Origin: Treponema socranskii subsp. buccale
Lineage (GTDB): Bacteria > Spirochaetota > Spirochaetia > Treponematales > Treponemataceae
Direction: 5' to 3'
Length of the DNA stretch: 64,000 bases
Assembly: GCF_024181585.1 (NCBI RefSeq)
Contig: NZ_CP054258.1
Span: 1,178,001 to 1,242,000 of the forward strand
Every line of letters starts with the position of its first letter. The stretch's first letter is position 1. The notes beneath the pieces were generated by a model. That model was not told where the DNA came from. It ran no database searches and saw nothing but the letters and a program-made list of their open reading frames with translations. The position numbers were made by a program, and so were the translations under genes. Below are positions 49,985 through 59,095 of this stretch, in pieces.

Positions 49985-51163
49985 ATGAAACAGGTGAGAG
50001 GTGCCCACAAACAAGAATATGAAGTTTATCCCAAAGTGACGGCTGTCGCCCCCGGACGTTTTCATCTCATCGGGGAGCATTCGTGGTTTTTTCGCGATAA
50101 AACGCTTTCCATGGCGGTAAACCTTCCGGTTTACATTTCCGTTTCAAAGCGCGACGATTCCGTACTGAAATTTTATTTTTCGCAGATGAACGAGAGAAAG
50201 CGGGCAAATCTTTCGTCGCTGAAATTCAGACGCGAAGACCGCTGGGCAAATGCGATTAAAGCCGTCATTTCGGGATTCCTTGCAGGAGGATGTACGCTCG
50301 GCGGCATGAACATCACCGTGTACAGCGATATCCTTCCGTCCGCGGGCTTCGGCATTACGACGGCGATAAAAGCGGCGAGCGCTCTTGCGCTTCGCGAACT
50401 CTTTTCGCTCGACATGAGCGATGCGGAAATGCTTGAAGCGATCGAGCGCGGCAATAAATCGTTTTTGAAAATAGGTAACTACAATGCCGACAATTTTGCC
50501 GCCCTGTATTCGAAAGCGGGAAAGCTGCTCATCACCGACCACGCGCGCGCAGTCTACGATTACATCGATTTTCCGTTCGACGATTCTCTCATTCTCCTTA
50601 CCGACGCGAGGGTGCCGCGCATATCCGTGTGGGATGAAAATACGATCCACGAATCGGAAAACGCGCTTTTGCTCGGCGATCTCCGCGAACGGAAGCGGGG
50701 CGTGTACGGCGGCTGGCAGTACGAAAACAATGTCACCGAAATAAACGAAACGCTTTCTGCGGTAAACGAAGATACGAGGCGGAAACTCTTGTGCATCATG
50801 CGCGAACACAACGACGTCATTGATGCGCGGACCGCCCTCGTCAAAAAGGATTTCGGAAAATTTGCGCGCGCAGTCAATCACAGCCATGAAAGCATGCGCG
50901 ACTTGTTCGAGATTTCGTGTCCGGAAATCGACTGGATATTAAAACGCGTCGGCGAACTCGAACCGAATCTCGAACAGCTTCGAAACCCCGTTACGTGCGG
51001 CCGCATTACGGGAAAGGGCTTCGGGAGATGTCTGTATACGTTTATCAGAAAAGAAGACGAAGAAGCGTTTCGAACGAAGCTTTCCGAGTACGAAAGGATA
51101 TTCGGCTTTCATCCGTCTTCGTATCGCGTGCTGCCCGCCGACGGCGCGCACATCGTAAAGTAA
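49985..51163 (+). CDS. Divergent galactokinase-like GHMP kinase
   Basis: 392 residues. APGRFHLIGEHSWFFRDKTLSMAVN is motif 1 of galactokinases but lacks the usual HTDY. DILPSAGFGITTAIKAASAL stands in for the ATP-loop PxGSGLSSSAA, with two serines replaced by threonines. The C-terminal CGRITGKGFGRC matches motif 3 (GARMTGAGFGGC). Order and length fit GalK. The changed galactose-binding residues leave open a different sugar or a loss of activity. Confidence 0.8.
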   Translation: MKQVRGAHKQEYEVYPKVTAVAPGRFHLIGEHSWFFRDKTLSMAVNLPVYISVSKRDDSVLKFYFSQMNERKRANLSSLKFRREDRWANAIKAVISGFLAGGCTLGGMNITVYSDILPSAGFGITTAIKAASALALRELFSLDMSDAEMLEAIERGNKSFLKIGNYNADNFAALYSKAGKLLITDHARAVYDYIDFPFDDSLILLTDARVPRISVWDENTIHESENALLLGDLRERKRGVYGGWQYENNVTEINETLSAVNEDTRRKLLCIMREHNDVIDARTALVKKDFGKFARAVNHSHESMRDLFEISCPEIDWILKRVGELEPNLEQLRNPVTCGRITGKGFGRCLYTFIRKEDEEAFRTKLSEYERIFGFHPSSYRVLPADGAHIVK

Positions 51164-51186
51164 TAGGTCGAATATAGGACTTCACG

Positions 51187-51957
51187 GTGAAACTGCTTTT
51201 AACAAACGACGACGGATTTTCCGCTGACGGCATAAAAACGCTTGCTCGGCACTTGTCCGATGCCGGTCACGACGTGTGGATATTTGCGCCCGACAGAAAC
51301 CGCTCGGCCGCTTCAAACCGCATTACGATGGATAAGCCGCTTCGAATAAAAGAGCACGGACAGCGTATCTATTCGTGCTCGGGTATGCCTGCCGACTGTG
51401 TCATCACCGCGCTCAAAAGCGGCATCATCGGAAACGGCGTGGATGCCGTGCTTTCGGGGATCAACCGCGGTGCAAATATCGGAACGGATATTCTCTATTC
51501 GGGAACTGCGGCTGCAGCGAGGCAGGCGGTGCTCTACGGAGTGCCGGGAATCGCCTTCAGCGTGCGCTCTTCGGACGGCTTCTGGCGTTACGATGCGATG
51601 GCGCGCTTTGCTTCTTCCAATCTGTCATCGCTCATTTCGCTTACGCATACGGCAAACGGAGACGGCACTCCCGACGGTCTGTGCGTTTTTGTAAACGTCA
51701 ACGGTTTGTCTCTCGATCGCTACGGCGGCGCTTCCTTTGCCGATGAAATATCGTTTCGCGAATATAGGGATGCCGTTCACGTGCTCGCCGGCCCCGACGG
51801 CGACCGGTACAGTTTTTTTTGCGGAGGAGACATCGTTACGCACGGCGGAGATACAAGCGACAATGCGGTATGCGAAAAAGGCTTTGTCGCCGTCTCTCGC
51901 ATCTATGCCGAAGTGCGCGCTGCGAAAGGAGTGGACGGCATTTCGTTTTCGGTGTAA
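51187..51957 (+). CDS. surE: 5'/3'-nucleotidase SurE
   Basis: 256 residues. LLTNDDGFSADGI carries the metal-binding DD, followed by IFAPDRNRSAASNRITMDKPL, GMPADCVITAL and SGINRGANIGTDILYSGTAAAA. These are complete SurE motifs. It dephosphorylates nucleoside monophosphates in the cytoplasm. GTG start with AGGA seven bases upstream. Probably cotranscribed with the two TPR genes after it. Confidence 0.95.
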   Translation: MKLLLTNDDGFSADGIKTLARHLSDAGHDVWIFAPDRNRSAASNRITMDKPLRIKEHGQRIYSCSGMPADCVITALKSGIIGNGVDAVLSGINRGANIGTDILYSGTAAAARQAVLYGVPGIAFSVRSSDGFWRYDAMARFASSNLSSLISLTHTANGDGTPDGLCVFVNVNGLSLDRYGGASFADEISFREYRDAVHVLAGPDGDRYSFFCGGDIVTHGGDTSDNAVCEKGFVAVSRIYAEVRAAKGVDGISFSV

Positions 51958-51977
51958 AATAATGTGTTGGTGGGAAC

Positions 51978-52688
51978 ATGGCAAACGAAGCAAGAAAATC
52001 ATCCGAAAATCCCGATATAGTGCGGCAGGGTGTACTGCTGTATAAGCAAAAAAAATATGCGGACTCTCTCGCGTTTTTTCTCGCGCTTCCTCAGGATACG
52101 GGTATCGACGGCATAGAGCTCGCGTATTACATCGGGCTGTGCTATGCGAAGCTCGAACGCTACGACGACGCGCTTTTGTATTTGGAACAGGTGGTTACAT
52201 CGGGTACGGAACTCGAGCGCGTTTTGCAGTGCCGCTTTCTCCTCGCCGTCATCTACGCGCTTTCCGGCCGCAGGCGTCTTGCCGAATTCGAACTCAACAA
52301 ACTGCTCGAAACGGGCTACCGCAACGCATCCGTCTATGCGGCTATCGCCTTTATCGCGTGGGAGCAAAACGACGTCAAAAAATGTCTCGAATATTACGAA
52401 AAATCGCTTGAAATCGATCCCGAAAATCTCACGTCGCTGAACGGCATGGGATACGTGCTCGCATGCGAAAATACCGATTTGACGCGGGCGCTGTCATATT
52501 GCAAAAAAGCGGTCGATTCCGAACCGAAATCCGCCGCATGCCTCGATTCGCTGGGGTGGGTATATTTCAAACTCGGCCTCATGGAAGAAGCTTCAAAATA
52601 TCTTACGGAAGCGCAAAAGCTCGACGGTTCGAACGCCGTCATCAAAGAACACGTCGCGCAGCTTGAGGCTTTTAAGGACGACCGATGA
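51978..52688 (+). CDS. TPR repeat protein
   Basis: 236 residues made of about five tetratricopeptide repeats (LAYYIGLCYAKLERYDDALLYL, ECLEYYEKSLEIDPENLTSL and SLGWVYFKLGLMEEASKYL are the clearest). No signal peptide is seen, so it should be cytoplasmic. It overlaps the next gene by four bases. It is likely a scaffold; partner unknown. Confidence 0.88.
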   Translation: MANEARKSSENPDIVRQGVLLYKQKKYADSLAFFLALPQDTGIDGIELAYYIGLCYAKLERYDDALLYLEQVVTSGTELERVLQCRFLLAVIYALSGRRRLAEFELNKLLETGYRNASVYAAIAFIAWEQNDVKKCLEYYEKSLEIDPENLTSLNGMGYVLACENTDLTRALSYCKKAVDSEPKSAACLDSLGWVYFKLGLMEEASKYLTEAQKLDGSNAVIKEHVAQLEAFKDDR

Positions 52689-54826
52689 AAAATCTTTTTT
52701 CTCATGCACCGTATTCCGTTCATTCGGCAAAAAAATCGATACGTAAAAATGCTTTCCCCAGTGGGGCTTCTTTTCGCGCGGTGAAAAAAGCGCTCCTTTT
52801 ATTGCTGCTGTTCGCCGCTTCTCTTTTTGCAGAGGATACGGCAGGTCTTTCCGCTCCCGGAAGGATGCGTACGGCCGACGAAGGTTTTGCGTCCGAAGAG
52901 TTCCGGCGCGGCGTGCAGGCTTATTACCGAGGCGCGTTCAACGAAGCGATTTTGCAGTTCGAACGTTCCCTTTCATACAAAAGCGACGACAATTTGATAC
53001 TCGACTGGCTCGGCAAAGCTTATTACCGAAGCGGCCTCGAAGGCGAAGCGCTCACATCGTGGAAGAGAGCCTACGAAAACGGGTACGGCGGCATCCTCAT
53101 GCAAAACAGGATCGAAGTCGTGAGCGAGCGGCGCGTGACGGGCGATGCCTACGGAAAAGACGCGCGCTATACGGAAGCGGGAAGCTTTCCCGGCATGAAC
53201 GGAGATGTTCTCGTGTTCAGCGAACCCGTTTCGTCTCTTCCGCTTGCCGACGGCACTCTGTGGGTCGTCGCTTACGGTTCCAACGAACTCTTGAAGATAA
53301 ACGTCAACGGCACCGTCGTGCGTCGCGCCGAAGGACCGATCAACGGATTCGATCGGCCGCTCGACGTGATTGCGCTTCAAAGCGGCAATATGCTCGTCAG
53401 CGAAAGCGCGGGCGACAGGCTTTCGCTTTTGAACCCCGACGGAAAATTTATTAAATATATCGGCTCGAAGGGACGCGGCGTCGGTCAATGCGTCGGCCCG
53501 CAATATCTCGCCGAAGACGAAAACGGAAACATCTACGTGACCGACTACGGAAACAGCCGCGTCGATGTATTCGATAAAGACGGAAACGCGCTTTTTTATT
53601 TCGGAAAGGCGCAAAACGGCTTTGCGGGCTTTCAGGGACCTACCGGCATCGCAGCCGTTTCGGGCGGCATCTACGTTGCAGACAACGTGACCGGCGGCAT
53701 CTATCAATTCGATACTGCAGGCAATTTCATCCGTACGCTGGTGCGGGAAAAAACCTTCCGCTTTCCCGAATCGATGAAAGCGTGGAACGACTTTCTCGTC
53801 GTCTGCGATTCGAACAAAATGATTTCGGTCGACCTCGAAACGGGAGCGACATACGAAAGCGCGAAAACGGGAAACGCTCCGTCGCGCCTGACGAGCGCGG
53901 TGCCCGATGCGAACGGCAACGTCCTCGTCACCGATATGAAATCGAACGAAGTGTATGTGATGACGAAGATGCAGGAGCTTGTCGGCGGACTTTTCGTACA
54001 GATCGAACGCGTCAATGCCGATAAATTTCCGCTCGTCGTCGTCGAACTCTCCGTCGAAAACCGCCGCCGTGAAAGCGTCGTCGGTCTCGGCGAAGAAAAC
54101 TTTTACTTAACCGAAGGAAAGCGTCCCGTTTTGCAGCAAAAGCTTATCGGAGCCGCGTCGAACAATAAAATCGAAGACCTTACGATCATCATCGACAGGT
54201 CGAAAGAAAGCGCGGCTTACGGAGCGCAAATCCAAAACGCCGTGCGCTCTCTTTCATCTGCGATGAAAGGCGAGGGGACGCTCCGCATCGTCTGTGCAGG
54301 CGCCGTGCCCGCGACGGAATATAAAGGCTCTCCGCGCGCGGCGGAAAAATTCGGCATAAACGTTTTAAAAACGCCCGTGTCGGCCGAAGTGCCCCTCGAC
54401 CTCGCGCTGCGCCTTGCCGCAAACGATCTCATAAACGCCGAAGCAAAACGCGCCGTCGTATTTTTAAGTGCGGGACGCGTGACGCAAAACGCTTTTAAAA
54501 AGTACGGACTTTCCGAACTTACCGCATATTTCAATAACAATTCGATCGCGTTTTCACCCGTCCTCCTCACGCAGGGTGCCGCCGATCCCGAAATCGCTTA
54601 CCTCGAAGAAAATACGAAAGGCAAATCCTATTACGTTTTCAGACAGGAAGGACTTGCCCCCGTCGTCGACGATTTGCGGAATCTTCCCGTCGGACGCTAT
54701 CAGCTTTCGTATATGTCTTCACTCAACACCGATATGGGGCGGGCGTTTTTGCCGATTGAAGCCGAAACCTATCTTATGAACCGGAGCGGCAGGGACGAGA
54801 GCGGATACTTCGCACCGCTGCAGTAA
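52685..54826 (+). CDS. Secreted TPR-NHL-VWA-like multidomain protein
   Basis: 713 residues. A signal peptide (ALLLLLLFAASLFAE, ~35-50) follows an unusually long N-terminal leader. Then come TPR units (~70-130), NHL/beta-propeller repeats (~160-440, for example DENGNIYVTDYGNSRVDVFDKDG) and a von Willebrand-A-like C-terminal domain (IEDLTIIIDRSKESAAYG...). It is probably periplasmic or surface-associated and involved in protein assembly. It is coupled to the preceding TPR gene. An internal start nearer the signal peptide is possible. Confidence 0.83.
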   Translation: MKNLFSHAPYSVHSAKKSIRKNAFPSGASFRAVKKALLLLLLFAASLFAEDTAGLSAPGRMRTADEGFASEEFRRGVQAYYRGAFNEAILQFERSLSYKSDDNLILDWLGKAYYRSGLEGEALTSWKRAYENGYGGILMQNRIEVVSERRVTGDAYGKDARYTEAGSFPGMNGDVLVFSEPVSSLPLADGTLWVVAYGSNELLKINVNGTVVRRAEGPINGFDRPLDVIALQSGNMLVSESAGDRLSLLNPDGKFIKYIGSKGRGVGQCVGPQYLAEDENGNIYVTDYGNSRVDVFDKDGNALFYFGKAQNGFAGFQGPTGIAAVSGGIYVADNVTGGIYQFDTAGNFIRTLVREKTFRFPESMKAWNDFLVVCDSNKMISVDLETGATYESAKTGNAPSRLTSAVPDANGNVLVTDMKSNEVYVMTKMQELVGGLFVQIERVNADKFPLVVVELSVENRRRESVVGLGEENFYLTEGKRPVLQQKLIGAASNNKIEDLTIIIDRSKESAAYGAQIQNAVRSLSSAMKGEGTLRIVCAGAVPATEYKGSPRAAEKFGINVLKTPVSAEVPLDLALRLAANDLINAEAKRAVVFLSAGRVTQNAFKKYGLSELTAYFNNNSIAFSPVLLTQGAADPEIAYLEENTKGKSYYVFRQEGLAPVVDDLRNLPVGRYQLSYMSSLNTDMGRAFLPIEAETYLMNRSGRDESGYFAPLQ

Positions 54827-54869
54827 AAGCGTGCGGCTTACGATCGTCGCTGCCGGTTTTTCGGTAATC

Positions 54870-54897
54870 TTGCACGTATACGTACTTAAAGTATAAA
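54870..54897 (+). promoter_or_regulatory. Promoter of the SH3 protein gene
   Basis: TTGCAC (54870-54875), 16 bp, TATAAA (54892-54897), then TTCGGAGGAA ahead of the ATG. Confidence 0.6.
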
Positions 54898-54920
54898 TAT
54901 TTTCGGAGGAAGCAAGATCG

Positions 54921-55823
54921 ATGAAAAAGGCCGTTTTATTTGCCGCTATGTGCGTTGTATGTATGTGCGTGTATGCACAAAATACCGACACCGATTTGTA
55001 TTATCAGGGGTTTGCGTATAAAGATACGCGATGTATCGTTACGGGTAATGCAGTAAATGTCCGCTCAGGAGCGGGAAGCGGATATGCAAAGCTTTTTCAG
55101 CTGAATGCAGGCGATGTTGTATCCGTTATAGAAAAATGCGATGCGCCGCCTTTGCTCGCCGAAGGTGCTTTATCGTATTGGTATAAAATTACATGCGGTA
55201 AAGGCACGGGCTTTATGTGCGGACGCTGGCTTACGTCAAAATATGCCGCAGGTGATATAAATGCGGACGGAAAAATCGATTACATAACATATCAAGCGTT
55301 TTACCGCATTCCGTACGGTGCGGAGGATTTTGATGAATATATATTTACAAACGATACGTTTTTACTGATACAAGGCGGCGCCGTTTCGGAACTGAAAGGT
55401 GCCAGTTTTATACCGAAAGAAAAAGGACATCCGTATAGACCGAGAGATATTGCCGTTATTGCCGATCTTGAACTTCCTATAAAAAATCCCGTTATACTGT
55501 TTTCAAACTTTTTCGGATACGGATCGGGCCGCAGTTGTATATGCGATTTTTATTTTTTTAATGAAGATAATACATTTTCACCGATAATTTCAGCCGGCTC
55601 TTTTTGGGAGGGGTATTACTACAAAAAAACGAAACTCATTTTTCCGAATAAAGCCTACGATGTGTATAATCAAAAATGGAGCGCTTCGGAAAAAGGTCGA
55701 AAGAATATCATTATCAAGATAACGAAAGACGGAAAAGAGAACGATAAGTATGAAACGGAAAGCGAAACCGTTTCGCAAGCCGAGTATCGCTGGAACGGCG
55801 CTTCTTTTGAACAGATTCGGTAA
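54921..55823 (+). CDS. Secreted SH3-domain protein
   Basis: 300 residues. A signal peptide ends at VYAQ. Residues ~35-95 are a bacterial SH3 domain (CIVTGNAVNVRSGAGSGYAK ... WYKITCGKGTGFMCGRWL). A Ca-binding-like DINADGKIDY follows (~108-117), then a beta-rich part of unknown family. Probably periplasmic and wall-interacting. Confidence 0.78.
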   Translation: MKKAVLFAAMCVVCMCVYAQNTDTDLYYQGFAYKDTRCIVTGNAVNVRSGAGSGYAKLFQLNAGDVVSVIEKCDAPPLLAEGALSYWYKITCGKGTGFMCGRWLTSKYAAGDINADGKIDYITYQAFYRIPYGAEDFDEYIFTNDTFLLIQGGAVSELKGASFIPKEKGHPYRPRDIAVIADLELPIKNPVILFSNFFGYGSGRSCICDFYFFNEDNTFSPIISAGSFWEGYYYKKTKLIFPNKAYDVYNQKWSASEKGRKNIIIKITKDGKENDKYETESETVSQAEYRWNGASFEQIR

Positions 55824-55847
55824 TTGCGGGTTTTATGAGAGGTAATC

Positions 55848-56597
55848 ATGAAAACATATCAAGACGCGAACGCGGCGGTCATTGACCGATGGATTACGGA
55901 AGGCTGGGAATGGGGAAAGCCCGTCGATCATCAAACCTTTGTGCAGGCGCAAAACGGACAATGGTCTGTAGTGTTGACACCGACAAAACCGGTACCGCGC
56001 GAATGGTTCGGCGATTTAAAAGGCAAAAAGCTTTTGGGGCTCGCGTCGGGAGGCGGTCAGCAAATGCCGATTTTTACCGCCGCCGGAGCGGAATGCACAG
56101 TGCTTGACTATTCGGAAAAACAGCTTGAATCGGAACGCATTGTTGCCGAGCGCGAAAGCTATCGCATAAACATCGTGCGCGCGGATATGTCAAAACCGCT
56201 GCCCTTCGCCGATTCATCTTTCGATATTATTTTTCATCCCGTGAGCAACTGCTATATCGAAAAGGTCGAGCCGGTATTTGCCGAATGTTTTCGTATTCTC
56301 AAAAAGGGCGGCGTGTTACTGTGCGGACTTGATATCGGTATCAATTATCTTGTCGATCAAAAAGAAGAAAAGATTATCAACTCGCTTCCGTTTAATCCGC
56401 TCGTTTACGAAGCGCACCGCAAACAGCTTGAAGAATCGGACTCGGGCTGGCAGTTTTCGCATTCGCTTACCGAACAAATCGGCGGACAGCTGCGCGCAGG
56501 TTTTACGCTCACCGATATCTACGAAGACACGAACGGCGACGGCCGCCTGCACGAACTGCACATCCCGTCGTTCATTGCGACGCGTGCGATAAAATAA
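55848..56597 (+). CDS. Class I SAM-dependent methyltransferase
   Basis: 249 residues. GKKLLGLASGGGQQMPIFTAAGA is SAM motif I, VRADMSKPLPFADSSFDIIFHP is motif II/III and ECFRILKKGGVLLCG follows, as in Methyltransf_11. The substrate is unknown. The N-terminus (NAAVIDRWITEGWEWGKPVDH) is typical of a group of small-molecule methyltransferases. Confidence 0.85.
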   Translation: MKTYQDANAAVIDRWITEGWEWGKPVDHQTFVQAQNGQWSVVLTPTKPVPREWFGDLKGKKLLGLASGGGQQMPIFTAAGAECTVLDYSEKQLESERIVAERESYRINIVRADMSKPLPFADSSFDIIFHPVSNCYIEKVEPVFAECFRILKKGGVLLCGLDIGINYLVDQKEEKIINSLPFNPLVYEAHRKQLEESDSGWQFSHSLTEQIGGQLRAGFTLTDIYEDTNGDGRLHELHIPSFIATRAIK

Positions 56598-56647
56598 TTT
56601 GCAATCGGTAATGCGCTGATTGATAATGAACAATGAGGCGCGGGGAA

Positions 56648-57022
56648 ATGGCGAAGAACAAAAATATACAAAAAATATATGCCTGTTGGATTTATGTAAG
56701 CGATTTGAAAAAATCGATCCGCTTTTATCAAAATATCGGTTTTGAACTCAAGTTTATTGAAGAGGACGGTGCTTGGGCGGAATTCGATTTAGGAGAAACG
56801 TCGTTCGCCCTGCTGCAACGGCCTGCGGAAAAAGGATCGGTACAATCTGTAAAAACGAAAATTATGTTCGAGGTAAATGACATTGAAGAAATGCGCCGGC
56901 GTTTGGTTTCTCTCGGCGTCAAATTGATCGGAGATATCAGAGAAGAACCTTACGGCAAACTGCTGACCTTCGAAGACCCCGACGGGCATTGGTTGGAGTT
57001 TTTTGAAAATAAACGTGCTTAA
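56648..57022 (+). CDS. VOC (glyoxalase/bleomycin-resistance) family protein
   Basis: 124 residues. ACWIYVSDLKKSIRFYQNIGF at the start and EEPYGKLLTFEDPDGHWLEFFE at the end are the two halves of a vicinal-oxygen-chelate fold, with Glu in the last motif as metal ligand. Substrate unknown. ATG 56648 follows GGGGAA; degenerate TAATG repeats lie just upstream. Confidence 0.85.
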   Translation: MAKNKNIQKIYACWIYVSDLKKSIRFYQNIGFELKFIEEDGAWAEFDLGETSFALLQRPAEKGSVQSVKTKIMFEVNDIEEMRRRLVSLGVKLIGDIREEPYGKLLTFEDPDGHWLEFFENKRA

Positions 57023-57120
57023 AAAGCGTTTTGGGGCTGTACGATAAACAATCGTATGTGCGATTTTACCGAATGGCAACAAGAGTAAACCTAACAAAAT
57101 ACGGCAAGTTCTATATCTGG

Positions 57121-57149
57121 TTGACAGATATATCTGTGTTGTATATAAT
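57121..57149 (+). promoter_or_regulatory. higBA promoter and operator
   Basis: TTGACA (57121-57126), 17 bp, TATAAT (57144-57149) is a full consensus promoter. The palindrome ACAGATATATCTGT (57124-57137) overlaps the -35 and is the likely HigA operator. The predicted start site falls on or beside the higB ATG (57156). Confidence 0.85.
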
Positions 57150-57155
57150 CTAAAT

Positions 57156-57437
57156 ATGATAAAGACATTCGGAGATTCCGAAACCGAAAAGATTTGGAAT
57201 GGAAAGAAATCACTGAGGCTTCCTCCGGATATTCATAAAAGAGCATTTGTAAAACTGCTGATTATAAATTCAGCCGAATGTGAAGATGATTTGAAGATTC
57301 CACCGGGGAATAAATTCGAGCATCTGTTCGGTGATTTGAAAGATTATTGTTCGATACGAATAAATGACCAATGGAGAATACAGTTTAAGTTTCAAAACAA
57401 TGAAGCTTATGAAGTAAAGGTTACGGATTATCACTAA
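57156..57437 (+). CDS. higB: HigB-type toxin (RelE/ParE superfamily)
   Basis: 93 residues. FGDSETEKIWNGKKSLRLPPDI, LKIPPGNKFEHLFGDLKDYCSIRINDQWRIQFKF and the VTDYH end are the HigB/RelE mRNA-interferase signature, a ribosome-dependent RNase. The mRNA appears leaderless, with the promoter -10 ending six bases before the ATG and no ribosome-binding site. Confidence 0.93.
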   Translation: MIKTFGDSETEKIWNGKKSLRLPPDIHKRAFVKLLIINSAECEDDLKIPPGNKFEHLFGDLKDYCSIRINDQWRIQFKFQNNEAYEVKVTDYH

Positions 57438-57448
57438 GCGAGGTTTGT

Positions 57449-57748
57449 ATGGATGATAAAATCGAATTGCCGAAAATCGGCGACATTATTGCAAAAGAAT
57501 TCCTGGAGCCTCTTGGAATTACTCCGTACAGACTTGCAAAAGACTTGGGAGTTTCAACAAGTTCGATTTTGGATTTGGTTCACGGAAAAAGAAAAATCTC
57601 CGTAGAAATGGCTTTGCGCCTTTCAAAGTATTTCGGAACAAGTTCGAAATTCTGGCTCAATATGCAGAATGAGTTGGATTTGAGGGAAGCAAAAGAAAAA
57701 TTGAAAAGCGATTTGGATAAAATCCCAAATTGCAAGAAGACCGCATGA
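57449..57748 (+). CDS. higA: HigA-type antitoxin (HTH)
   Basis: 99 residues. GDIIAKEFLEPLGITPYRLAKDLGVSTSSILDLVHGKRKISVEMALRLSKYFG is the XRE/VapI-type HigA helix-turn-helix, followed by WLNMQNELDLREA. It neutralises HigB and represses the operon. GAGG lies ahead of the ATG. Confidence 0.93.
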   Translation: MDDKIELPKIGDIIAKEFLEPLGITPYRLAKDLGVSTSSILDLVHGKRKISVEMALRLSKYFGTSSKFWLNMQNELDLREAKEKLKSDLDKIPNCKKTA

Positions 57749-57817
57749 GGTATAATAATAACGAGATGAATCATTAAAAACCGGAAGGATATAGTGTTCC
57801 TTCTATCAGCATGTATC

Positions 57818-59095
57818 TCATCTACAAAAATTAGTATCTTTTTCTTTTTCATTATGTTCAATCGTTTCGTGACATTCGCCCTTATAATTATTTTGTCCTT
57901 TCAGCGTTTCCGCGCGTGCGTTTTTTTCTCCTGCGAGGAGGCGCGCTTTATGCACTTTGACGTCGGGGTGTTTTTTTGCCAAATCGAGGATCGCGTTTTC
58001 GACGGCTTCTTTTTTCTTTTCTCCGAAATCGAAGAGCTCTTCCTGGTGCGGCTCCGATGCGCCGCTTATGTGATCGGCTCCGATGCCGATGAGGCGTATG
58101 CCGCGTCCCGATTCGTATTTTTTTTCAAACAGAGCGCATGCGCGTGCGTAGAGGTCGTCGATCGACGTTATCTTTGACGTTGAAGTTTCGCGGGCGGAAA
58201 CGGTTGTAAAATCTTCGTAGCGTATTTTTACAAAAACGGTTTTGCTCGTATAGCCTTCGCGCCGCATGCGAAACATGACGGTGTGCGAGAGTTCCATGAT
58301 TGCGGTTTTTATCGCGTATGTGTCGGTGAGGTCGTATGCGAAAGTTTTTTCGGAACTCAGCGAATGGGAAGCGGCGTCTCTCATAAAAGTGTCGGGTTCT
58401 CTTCCGCGCACGACGTTGTATAAAAAATTGCCTGCGGCTTTTCCGAACAGTACGCAAAGCAGTTCTTCGCTTTTTTCCCGAAGATCGCGCGCGGTAAAGA
58501 TGCCCGCCTGATTGATGCGCAAAAGCGTTTTGTGCCCGATGCCCCATATTTTTTTCAGCGGCAGCGAAAGCATAAAACGCTCTTCGTCTCCCGGTTTGAC
58601 TTCAAAAAATCCGTCGGGCTTCGACATTTCGGATGCGAGCTTTGCGATATATTTCGTGCTTGCAAGTCCTACCGATACGGTGAGTCCCGTCGTATCGCGC
58701 ACTTCTTTTTTTAAGCGGAGTGCGGTTTGTTCGGGATCTCCGAAAAGAAGCTCGGTGCCCGTCAAATCGATAAAAGCTTCGTCGATGGAAATCTGATCGA
58801 CGTCGGGAGAATATTCGCGGAATATATCCATGATCCGCGCGGAGACTTCGTGATAGCGCTCATGTCTTCCGTGCAGGTAGATGCCCGAAGGGCAGAGCCG
58901 GTAGGCTTCGGCGACGGGCATAGCCGAGTGGACGCCGTATACACGCGCTTCGTAGGATGCAGTCGAAACGACAGCCCTCCGCTCTCCGGGCAGTCCTCCG
59001 ACGATCACGGGTTTTCCCCGGAGAGCGGGGTTGTCGAGCTGTTCGACGGAAGCGAAAAAGGCGTCGATATCGACGTGGAGAAAGCACTTTGTCAT
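57818..59095 (-). CDS. dinB: DNA polymerase IV
   Basis: 425 residues. Y-family polymerase with D9 in HVDIDAFF, D105-E106 in SIDEAF, the steric-gate region and IWGIGHKTLLRI (helix-hairpin-helix), then a little-finger domain. It performs error-prone translesion synthesis. The C-terminal ~40 residues after HPDVKVHKARLL are a charged tail without a clear beta-clamp motif. ATG 59095 overlaps the upstream gene's stop by four bases. Confidence 0.94.
   Translation of the reverse strand: MTKCFLHVDIDAFFASVEQLDNPALRGKPVIVGGLPGERRAVVSTASYEARVYGVHSAMPVAEAYRLCPSGIYLHGRHERYHEVSARIMDIFREYSPDVDQISIDEAFIDLTGTELLFGDPEQTALRLKKEVRDTTGLTVSVGLASTKYIAKLASEMSKPDGFFEVKPGDEERFMLSLPLKKIWGIGHKTLLRINQAGIFTARDLREKSEELLCVLFGKAAGNFLYNVVRGREPDTFMRDAASHSLSSEKTFAYDLTDTYAIKTAIMELSHTVMFRMRREGYTSKTVFVKIRYEDFTTVSARETSTSKITSIDDLYARACALFEKKYESGRGIRLIGIGADHISGASEPHQEELFDFGEKKKEAVENAILDLAKKHPDVKVHKARLLAGEKNARAETLKGQNNYKGECHETIEHNEKEKDTNFCR

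Noticed and set aside
48125-50080. Longer lnt reading from 50080
   Set aside because: The extra codons run through the lnt promoter and into the galactokinase-like gene.
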